NCBI GenBank assembly: GCA_003233475.1
Contig: QILU01000058.1
Location: 1 to 13,360 of the forward strand
DNA from: Ahrensia sp.
GTDB taxonomy: Bacteria > Pseudomonadota > Alphaproteobacteria > Rhizobiales > Rhizobiaceae
Length of the DNA: 13,360 nucleotides
Direction: 5' to 3'
Part shown: positions 8,107-13,360 of the stretch, in pieces
How the letters are laid out: each line of letters opens with the position of its first letter
Numbering within the stretch: position 1 is the stretch's first letter
The notes under the pieces: model-generated
The model's input: only the letters and a program-made list of their open reading frames with translations
Databases searched by the model: none
What the model was told of the DNA's origin: nothing
Program-made: the position numbers and the translations under genes

Positions 8107-9486
8107 CTAATTGGGATAAAGCTTGGAGCCAACACCCATATATCCGTCCCAGGCAAACCAGTAAGCGATGTGCCCTGGCACCCGTGAGAGTTTTGTGCCG
8201 TTGGGGCCAGTCAATGCCTCTTCGCTGATTTGCCAGGAATTACTGCCTTGCAGCAATTGGCCACTGTTGCCGGATGTTTTGAAAGTCAACTCGCCCCGTT
8301 CATAAGCTCTTACGCTGCGGGTGGCCGCATTGCCAATCAGCACCAGGTTCCTATCGCCAATCCCGTCATTTATGACCCGCACGTCCTTGAATGCAGATAT
8401 TGGCCAGGCTTTTGACGATGCAAACTCGCGAATGCCAAACACATAATCTTTTCGCTTTAATACGCTTTCGTCGCGCACAATAGCGGGAAACATCAAATCA
8501 GGGCTGGCAAAATAATCCCGATAAACGTTGCCGGAGGCATAGTTGCGTCCATAACCGGTCCGCAAAGAAAGAATTTTCGTATCCGGGTTGCTGGTTTTCC
8601 AGTTTGTCCAGGCCGTTATTGTGACCGGGAGAATTTTCAGTTTGATGCCTGATTTCACCAGTGGGCCGGTTACAGGTTTGCCAGTAAACTGGTTCCACAG
8701 ACTGTCGGTCTCGCGATCAAACATCAGTTTGTTGGACCGAAACAAAAAGCCCGAAGAGCCAAATACAAACGGCTTGCTGCGCCCCTCAACCTTGGTTTCG
8801 AATAAAATGCCGGAGCCGCACAAGGTGCAATAGGCCAGGGCGACCGGCACACCGCCTATGGTTTCATTGAACATTTCGTGCCAGCCCATGATGCGCAACG
8901 GGTAGGCCCGCGCGTCACCATTTATTTTCACCCCAAACACCAGATCATCGTCCTTCATATAGTCGGCCTTGTTCGCCACGATCATTTTTGGATTATCAAG
9001 AGAAGGAATGCCATCAACCTTCACACCACCCCAGGTTATTTCCTCCAGCCGGATATTCATGTTTGAAGGCTCAGAGAGTTTTCCTCCCAGAAATCGTGAA
9101 AACTCAGTATCAATACTGTTGAAAATTCGTACTTTGAGGGTACGAAAACTTGCATGGGGTATTACTTGCGGATTGGCCTCCTGCCAAAGCATTGCATCAT
9201 TCCAGGACGTGATTTCCTGTCCGGTAAGTCTGCTTAAAACTTTGCCGATCAGGATGCCGTAGCCCTGATAGCGCATCGCAAGTATCAGTGTTGCTGTGAC
9301 ATTGGGTCCGCCCTTTTTTTCGAGAACCTTAAGTGCATCCAGACGTTCTTCCGGGGTGCCAAACATAACGTCGGTCGAAAGCTGGGTGACTTCTTTGTCA
9401 TTCAACTCCTGAGAATTTGCCACCGTGCTGGCAGCAAGTGCGAACAGCAGGCTGCCTGCCACTAAACCTGCGGAAATTTTTTTCAT
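8107..9486 (-). CDS. Exported DUF3179 domain-containing protein
   Basis: The 459-residue product starts MKKISAGLVAGSLLFALAAS and has a signal peptide ending near ANS/QE (about 25), so it is likely periplasmic. Residues about 43-110 look like one or two short HEAT-like helical repeats. The DUF3179 domain follows, with VFGVKINGDARAYPLRIMGW at about 183-202, HE at 203-204, the family-defining AYCTLCGSG (cysteines 220 and 223), DRETDSLWNQFTGK near 257, and WTNWKTSNPDTK further on. The function of the domain is not established; the conserved His/Glu and CxxC suggest metal or redox chemistry. It is the first gene of the four-gene minus-strand operon, so the promoter should lie in 9487-9600. The Shine-Dalgarno is weak (GAGAA before ATG 9486). 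Confidence 0.93.
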   Translation of the reverse strand: MKKISAGLVAGSLLFALAASTVANSQELNDKEVTQLSTDVMFGTPEERLDALKVLEKKGGPNVTATLILAMRYQGYGILIGKVLSRLTGQEITSWNDAMLWQEANPQVIPHASFRTLKVRIFNSIDTEFSRFLGGKLSEPSNMNIRLEEITWGGVKVDGIPSLDNPKMIVANKADYMKDDDLVFGVKINGDARAYPLRIMGWHEMFNETIGGVPVALAYCTLCGSGILFETKVEGRSKPFVFGSSGFLFRSNKLMFDRETDSLWNQFTGKPVTGPLVKSGIKLKILPVTITAWTNWKTSNPDTKILSLRTGYGRNYASGNVYRDYFASPDLMFPAIVRDESVLKRKDYVFGIREFASSKAWPISAFKDVRVINDGIGDRNLVLIGNAATRSVRAYERGELTFKTSGNSGQLLQGSNSWQISEEALTGPNGTKLSRVPGHIAYWFAWDGYMGVGSKLYPN

Positions 9487-9655
9487 TTTTGTTCTCTTTC
9501 GCCGTTACTTCAGTGTGCGGAACGTTATTGCTGATTACAAAAATAATCGAATCAAGTCGCGCTCAATTCCTTGTGTTTTGGCGAGAGAATTGTGTCCGGA
9601 GGGGAGGTGGGGGCAAGAGAAACCCGAGAACCCGGTTGTTTTATTGCATATAAAA

Positions 9656-9685
9656 TTGTCATTCCCGCTGTGGCGGGAATGACAA
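9656..9685 (-). repeat. GTCATTCCCGC palindrome, possible intrinsic terminator of the ABC-F gene
   Basis: Arms TTGTCATTCCCGC (9656-9668) and GCGGGAATGACAA (9673-9685) are perfectly complementary over 13 bases around a four-base loop. In the minus-strand direction the stem is followed by ATTTTAT, a fair U-tract, about 130 bases past the ABC-F stop, so it can act as a terminator there. The core GTCATTCCCGC...GCGGGAATGAC also matches a class of dispersed intergenic palindromes common in proteobacterial genomes, so it may be a mobile repeat reused as a terminator. Confidence 0.8.
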
Positions 9686-9745
9686 AAATGAAGGTCGAGC
9701 CAACACGCAAAACCTTATTGTTTAACCTCCGTCTCCACCCCCACC

Positions 9746-9768
9746 CGAAATCGATTGCATCGCTTTCG
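9746..9768. repeat. Imperfect inverted repeat downstream of the ABC-F gene
   Basis: CGAAA-T-CGAT (9746-9755) pairs with ATCG-C-TTTCG (9759-9768) with one mismatch around a three-base loop. Further out, ACCTCC (9725-9730) is complementary to GGAGGT (9784-9789). The nested arrangement resembles degenerate dispersed repeats seen between genes in Hyphomicrobiales, but I cannot confirm other copies from this window. Confidence 0.35.
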
Positions 9769-9817
9769 ATCTTCCCACAAGGAGGAGGTAGGGCTCCGAA
9801 AAATGCCTGCGCGGCCG

Positions 9818-11716
9818 CTACCCGCTCAGCCGCTCGCTCAATTGCAGCCATTCTTCTTCCACCTCAATCAACCGTCTTTCAAACTCGGCTTTTTTAGTGG
9901 CGAGGTCGCGGATGCGTTTGGCGTCTCGTTCTGTGCTGGCTATGGCCAATAATTTGTTCAGCTTCTTTATCGCTTCGCTCGCCTTGGCCATAATGGCTTC
10001 CAGTTTTTTGATCCGGTTGCGGGTGTCCTTTTGGGTTTCGCGCGCCAATGCATCTTCACGGCGCTTGTCGCCGGCGGATTTCTCCTGCCGCACTTTTTCT
10101 TTTTTGGGCCTGTCTTTTTTCTTTTCAGCTTTTTTTGCGCCGGGGGAGCCGGGGCCTTTTAGGATGAGCTTGCGGTAATCGTCGAGATCACCATCATAGG
10201 GGCCAACGGTTCCCTCACTGACCAGCCAAAGCCGTTCGGCGCTGGCCTCGATCAAATGTCGGTCGTGGGAAATGAGGATAACCGCGCCGGAATAGGCGTT
10301 CAGCGCCATGACGAGGGATTCCCGCGTGTCGATATCAAGATGGTTGGTGGGTTCGTCCAAAATCAGCAAATGGGGCTTGTTGAAAGTCGCCAGCCCGAGC
10401 AGCAGCCGCGCTTTTTCTCCGCCCGAAAGATTGCGCGCTTTGGTCTCCATTTTTTCCTGCCCCAGCCCCATCTGGGCCACGCGCCCGCGCACCTTTGCTT
10501 CCGGTTCTTCCGGCATGAGTTTGCGCACATGGTCGATCGGGGTTTGGTCGGGGACCAAATCATCCATATTATGCTGGGCGAACATGGCAACGCGCAGTTT
10601 TTCTGAGCGGGTGATATGGCCATCCATCACCTGCATGCGCCCGGCGATCAGCTTCGCGAAGGTGGATTTGCCATTCCCGTTTGCCCCCAACAAGGCAATG
10701 CGATCATCCGCATCAATGCGTAAATTCATGTTCGTAATAACAGGCTTTCCGGCCTCATAGCCAACGGAAGCTTTTTGCAGGTTGATGATCGGAGAGGCGA
10801 TGGCTTTTTCGGGGCTGGGAAAACTAAGCGGTGCCACATTACTATCCTGCACCGCGGAAATTACCGCCATTTTTTCCAGGGCTTTGACCCGGCTTTGCGC
10901 CTGGGTGGCCTTTGAAGCTTTAGCTTTGAAACGATCGATAAAGGCCTGCATATGGGCGCGTTTGGCGTCCTGCTTGACCTTCATTTTTGATTGCAAGGCC
11001 ATTCGCTCGGCGCGGGTTTTTTCAAAAAAATCATAATCACCTTTGTAGGAAGTTAGTTTGAGATTTTCCAAATGCACTATGGTGGTGCAGCATTTGTTCA
11101 ACAGATCCCGGTCATGGCTGATCATAATAACCGTGTGGCGATAGCGCGCGATATAGTTTTCCAGCCACAAGGTGCCTTCCAAATCGAGATAGTTGGTTGG
11201 CTCGTCGAGCAACAATAAATCGGGTTCGGAAAACAACACGCCTGCTAATGCCACCCGCATGCGCCACCCGCCGGAAAAATCGGAACAGGGTTGTTTTTGC
11301 GCTTCGGCGTCAAACCCAAGCCCATGCAAAATCGCCCCGGCGCGGGCTTCCGCTGAATGGGCATCAATATCGGTGAGCCGTGTATGGATATCGGCAATGC
11401 GGTTTGGGTCGCTCGCGGTTTCAGATTCCGCCAGAAGTGCTTCGCGTTCAAGATCGGCTTCCAGCACGGTTTGCAATAGGGATTTTTCCGTGCCCGGCGC
11501 TTCCTGCGCCACCTGGCCGATACGCATATTGCGGCGCAATACTATCTCTCCGGTCTCCGGCCCATATTCCCCGTGAATCATTTTGAACAGGGTGGTTTTG
11601 CCCGTGCCGTTGCGCCCGACAAACCCCACCCGTGCCCCCATGGGCACCCGCATGGACGTATTGTCCATCAGCACGCGCCCCTGCATACGAAACGTAAGAT
11701 CGGTAAGTGTCAGCAT
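9818..11716 (-). CDS. yheS: ABC-F family ATP-binding protein, YheS type
   Basis: ABC-F proteins are soluble twin-ATPase proteins that bind the ribosomal E site and relieve or modulate translation stalls. The 632 residues match the length and order of E. coli YheS. NBD1 has Walker A GRNGTGKT at 34-41, signature FSGGWRMR at 147-154, Walker B LLLLDEP at 167-173 and switch His 201. A basic linker (P-site tRNA-interaction motif) spans about 228-290 with IDRFKAKASKATQAQSR. NBD2 has Walker A GANGNGKS at 344-351, signature NLSGGEKAR at 429-437, LILDEPTNHLD at 451-461 and His 484. A Lys-rich, coiled-coil C-terminal tail covers about 527-632. There are no membrane segments. The start ATG 11716 lacks a clear Shine-Dalgarno. 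The gene appears monocistronic. Functional equivalence to YheS is inferred from similarity recalled from memory. Confidence 0.93.
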   Translation of the reverse strand: MLTLTDLTFRMQGRVLMDNTSMRVPMGARVGFVGRNGTGKTTLFKMIHGEYGPETGEIVLRRNMRIGQVAQEAPGTEKSLLQTVLEADLEREALLAESETASDPNRIADIHTRLTDIDAHSAEARAGAILHGLGFDAEAQKQPCSDFSGGWRMRVALAGVLFSEPDLLLLDEPTNYLDLEGTLWLENYIARYRHTVIMISHDRDLLNKCCTTIVHLENLKLTSYKGDYDFFEKTRAERMALQSKMKVKQDAKRAHMQAFIDRFKAKASKATQAQSRVKALEKMAVISAVQDSNVAPLSFPSPEKAIASPIINLQKASVGYEAGKPVITNMNLRIDADDRIALLGANGNGKSTFAKLIAGRMQVMDGHITRSEKLRVAMFAQHNMDDLVPDQTPIDHVRKLMPEEPEAKVRGRVAQMGLGQEKMETKARNLSGGEKARLLLGLATFNKPHLLILDEPTNHLDIDTRESLVMALNAYSGAVILISHDRHLIEASAERLWLVSEGTVGPYDGDLDDYRKLILKGPGSPGAKKAEKKKDRPKKEKVRQEKSAGDKRREDALARETQKDTRNRIKKLEAIMAKASEAIKKLNKLLAIASTERDAKRIRDLATKKAEFERRLIEVEEEWLQLSERLSG

Positions 11717-11845
11717 GGGCGGCTTTTGGGGGAAAAGTCGAAGAAATACAAGCGGTGATTTAGGAGGAAGAGAAAGCGGAACACAATATATCGATTTGGG
11801 TAAGTGTGCGACTTTTTGCGACTTTTTTGCTGGCGTAAGTCATTG

Positions 11846-11884
11846 AAAAATATGAAGCACCAACTGATTTTTTATCAGTGGTGC
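11846..11884 (-). terminator. Hairpin terminator of the 42-codon ORF
   Basis: GCACCA(A)CTGAT (11857-11868) pairs with ATCAGTGGTGC (11874-11884), giving 11 base pairs with one bulged A and a five-base loop. On the minus strand the stem begins one base after the TAA of the small ORF and is followed by TTCATATTTTT. The U-rich tail is interrupted, so termination may be partial. Confidence 0.6.
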
Positions 11885-11885
11885 G

Positions 11886-12014
11886 TTAAATTAGGTTTTT
11901 TTTAAAAAGTTTAGCCGGAATTGTAGCGGTTTTTAATGCCCCGTTCTTGATCGACTCGCCAATCATCCAAAATAAGGCGAGCACTTCAATAGTAATACGT
12001 ATAATTTCAATCAT
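11886..12014 (-). CDS. Candidate leaderless 42-residue membrane microprotein (or sRNA locus)
   Basis: The product starts MIEIIRITIEVLALFWMIGE, a hydrophobic probable membrane helix over about residues 3-20, followed by a basic C-terminal half (KNGALKTATIPAKLFKK). I recognise no family. A strong promoter lies just upstream (12021-12049) and places the expected transcription start on or next to the A of the ATG, so any mRNA would be leaderless. An AGGA ends only one base before the ATG, too close to work as a Shine-Dalgarno. A TAG lies in frame six bases upstream of the ATG, so the frame cannot begin earlier. The stop is followed at once by a hairpin. Helix plus basic tail resembles small membrane proteins including type I toxins, but I see no antisense promoter. 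The transcript of about 160 nt could instead be noncoding. Confidence 0.45.
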   Translation of the reverse strand: MIEIIRITIEVLALFWMIGESIKNGALKTATIPAKLFKKNLI

Positions 12015-12020
12015 GTCCTA

Positions 12021-12049
12021 ATAATAGTCTGCATTGATGGCTCGGTCAA
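12021..12049 (-). promoter_or_regulatory. Sigma-70-type promoter for the small unit
   Basis: On the minus strand, TTGACC (12049-12044) is followed by exactly 17 bases and TATTAT (12026-12021), five of six matches to each consensus hexamer. The seventh base after the -10 is the A of the ATG at 12014. This is the best promoter match I found in the window. It lies just past the DinB stop (12081). Confidence 0.6.
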
Positions 12050-12080
12050 ACTCATTTGTATCGTCATTTATGATCAGTTT

Positions 12081-12593
12081 TTACCCAATCAAACCCAGTC
12101 GAACTTCCCGCTGATAGTAGCCTAAATCCAAGGATGGTGCTTCGCCCGCTAAGCGGGTCAACATGGCGTGGGTCTGGCCCCGGTGGTGGGTTTGGTGATT
12201 GAAAAAATGGGCAAGGGCATAGGAGAGCTGCTGCGTTACTTTTTCGGGCATGGTGAGCGCGGTGAAGCTGAAATCGCTAGTGAGAATCCCTTCGTTCAAT
12301 CCTTCGATATATTCAACAATATCAGCGTCTGTTTTTTTCCGCGCATCCCAAATATCAGCAAAATCCTGATGCAATAATTTATCCAAACCTGTTGGTGCCC
12401 CCGTGGTTCCTTGAAAACGGCTAAGCCAAATTAAGTCACCAATAAGCAAGTGGTTCAACGTGCCGTTCATCGATGTAAAAGCCACCTGGCAATCTTTGTT
12501 GTAATCGGAGGCGCTAAGCTCAGCCACAGCCTCATAGAGCTTCTGATTGGCCCAGGCATTATACCGGGCAAACATGATAAAATGTTCGTGCAT
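12081..12593 (-). CDS. DinB family protein (metal-dependent four-helix bundle)
   Basis: The 170-residue product has the DinB/YfiT layout. It opens MHEHFIMFARYNAWANQKLYE, carries LNHLLIGDLIW with His 48, and ends its core with FNHQTHHRGQTHAML at 131-144. His 48, His 133 and His 137 form the expected metal triad. Members of this superfamily include thiol-dependent transferases and damage-inducible proteins of unknown role; the name does not imply DNA polymerase IV. The start ATG 12593 has GGAG eleven bases upstream. It is divergent from the glutathione S-transferase gene with only 63 bases between them, so the two may share a control region. That is suggestive because both families use low-molecular-weight thiols. 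Confidence 0.92.
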   Translation of the reverse strand: MHEHFIMFARYNAWANQKLYEAVAELSASDYNKDCQVAFTSMNGTLNHLLIGDLIWLSRFQGTTGAPTGLDKLLHQDFADIWDARKKTDADIVEYIEGLNEGILTSDFSFTALTMPEKVTQQLSYALAHFFNHQTHHRGQTHAMLTRLAGEAPSLDLGYYQREVRLGLIG

Positions 12594-12656
12594 GAGTTTT
12601 GGTCTCCGCCTGAGCCGTGATAGTGATGTGACAAATACATTGTAAGGGAACCCACC

Positions 12657-13349
12657 ATGACTATCAAATTATATGAACTCTGCGGTGCAGATACCAACCA
12701 CCTTTTCAGCCCCCATGTCTGGAAAACCCGCATGAGCCTTGCCCATAAGGGGCTGGACTATGAATGCGTGCCAACCCCGTTCACCAAGGTTAGCACGATC
12801 GAAGATGGAAGCGCGCGCCGGGTTCCAGTGATTGTGGACGATGGCACCGTGGTGGAAGACAGTCTGGCGATTGCCAAACACCTTGAAGAAAAATATTCAA
12901 ACGCACCAAGCCTGTTCAACGGGGAAGGCGGTGAGGCGCTCACCAATATGGTGATTTCCTGGTCCCAAACCCAACTGCATCCGGAAGTCGCTAAACTTGT
13001 GATCATGGACATCTACAACTCCCTCGCCCCCGAAGACCAGGCCTTTTTCCGCACTTCCCGCGAAAAGATGTTTGGCTGCACTTTGGAGGAGTTCGACGCC
13101 AAGTTTCCTAAAACCCCGGATAGTTTGAGCCAAACTTTAGTGCCCCTGGAGCTCACCTTAAAGAACCAAAAGTTCCTCGGTGGCGAAACCCCAATCTTCG
13201 CAGATTACGTAGTCTTCGGCCCCCTGCAATGGCTGCGAGTAACCTGCTCCCACGATGTGCTGCCAAAAGAAGGCAGTGTTGCAGGGTGGTTCAACACCCT
13301 GCTGGATATGTACGATGGCATGGGAAGAAGCGCGAAGGCGGGGGTTTAG
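12657..13349 (+). CDS. Glutathione S-transferase family protein, LigE-like
   Basis: The 230-residue product has a thioredoxin-like N-terminal domain. SPHVWKTRMSLAHKGLDYE spans about 18-36, with Ser 18 at the position expected to face glutathione. VPVIVDDG lies at 56-63 and EDSLAIAKHLEEKY at 67-80. A helical C-terminal domain includes FLGGETPIFADYVVF near 173-187. From memory the pattern resembles sphingomonad beta-etherase LigE (SPYVWRTKYALKHKG, VPVIVDDG, LGGDQPNFADY), but this protein is shorter and lacks the long LigE tail. A lignin-ether function is therefore not implied; a general glutathione-dependent detoxification or isomerase role is as likely. AAGGGA lies seven bases before ATG 12657. 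The gene is divergent from the DinB gene and ends eleven bases before the window edge. Confidence 0.92.
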   Translation: MTIKLYELCGADTNHLFSPHVWKTRMSLAHKGLDYECVPTPFTKVSTIEDGSARRVPVIVDDGTVVEDSLAIAKHLEEKYSNAPSLFNGEGGEALTNMVISWSQTQLHPEVAKLVIMDIYNSLAPEDQAFFRTSREKMFGCTLEEFDAKFPKTPDSLSQTLVPLELTLKNQKFLGGETPIFADYVVFGPLQWLRVTCSHDVLPKEGSVAGWFNTLLDMYDGMGRSAKAGV

Positions 13350-13360
13350 GAAGGGCGGGG

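Larger units (their letters stand above)
9487..9817. other. Intergenic region between the DUF3179 gene and the ABC-F gene
   Basis: This 331-base stretch must hold the promoter of the DUF3179 operon and the terminator of the ABC-F gene, both on the minus strand. I find no convincing -35/-10 pair upstream of 9486. It contains the GTCATTCCCGC palindrome (9656-9685) and a second imperfect structure (9746-9768) flanked by ACCTCC/GGAGGT arms. Purine-rich GGAGGGGAGGTGGGGG near 9598-9613 has a partial inverted match in CCCCCACC near 9737-9745. I see no credible gene; short open frames here run through the repeats. Confidence 0.6.
11717..12080. other. Intergenic region between the ABC-F and DinB genes
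   Basis: This 364-base stretch separates two minus-strand genes. The half nearest DinB holds a compact unit of promoter, 42-codon ORF and hairpin (see the separate entries). The half nearest the ABC-F gene should carry that gene's promoter; TATATT on the minus strand near 11786-11791 is a possible -10 without a matching -35. A tandem GCGACTTTTT repeat (11808-11817, 11818-11827) lies just upstream of it, and a CTTTT/AAAAG stem sits just before the ABC-F start. Confidence 0.6.

Noticed and set aside
9571..9897. Open frame on the plus strand through the repeat region into the 3' end of the ABC-F gene
   Set aside because: It is built mostly from the palindromic repeats and antisense ABC-F sequence, with no ribosome site.
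11808..11828. Tandem GCGACTTTTT repeat upstream of the ABC-F gene
   Set aside because: Only two copies, short and partly homopolymeric; not enough to claim an operator or iteron.
11750..11843. 27-codon minus-strand frame upstream of the ABC-F gene
   Set aside because: No ribosome site or promoter, and no protein-like composition; consistent with chance.

Overview
The window reads as a stretch of an alphaproteobacterial chromosome. The basis is the end-to-end minus-strand order lptF-lptG-lptD, divergent from pepA with holC beyond it, which is a familiar neighbourhood in Hyphomicrobiales and relatives. Base composition is moderate, genes are tightly packed, and several start/stop junctions overlap or abut. 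I see no phage genes, transposases, CRISPR arrays, tRNA or rRNA. The order-level assignment is inference.

Layout: (1) 1-2487, minus strand: LPS export genes lptF, lptG and the first 65 codons of lptD. They are coupled by an ATGA overlap (lptF/lptG) and a TAA-ATG junction (lptG/lptD). lptG is frame-disrupted near position 320, probably by a small deletion inside a transmembrane segment. (2) 2488-2695: divergent intergenic region with a possible 48-codon upstream ORF whose stop overlaps the pepA start. (3) 2696-5223: pepA (leucyl aminopeptidase), an unrecognised exported 150-residue protein on the opposite strand, then holC (DNA polymerase III chi). (4) 5174-9486, minus strand: a four-gene operon, in transcription order an exported DUF3179 protein, a class I methyltransferase, a DCC-family (DUF393) CxxC protein and a Rossmann/DUF4166 reductase-like protein. 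Its last gene runs 50 bp into the 3' end of holC. (5) 9487-9817: intergenic, with a near-perfect GTCATTCCCGC palindrome and a second, weaker imperfect repeat. (6) 9818-11716, minus strand: a YheS-type ABC-F protein. (7) 11717-12080: intergenic, holding a compact candidate transcription unit: a good -35/-10 promoter, a 42-codon ORF beginning at the predicted transcription start, and a hairpin terminator. (8) 12081-13349: divergent genes for a DinB-family protein (minus) and a LigE-like glutathione S-transferase (plus).

Most of the window is housekeeping: outer-membrane LPS transport, peptide turnover, the replisome clamp-loader accessory subunit and an ABC-F ATPase. The least explained parts are the DUF3179/methyltransferase/DCC/DUF4166 operon, which has two separate CxxC proteins on opposite sides of the membrane, and the small 12014-11886 unit, which could be a leaderless membrane microprotein or an sRNA. 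I do not see a clear novel multi-gene defence or biosynthetic system.
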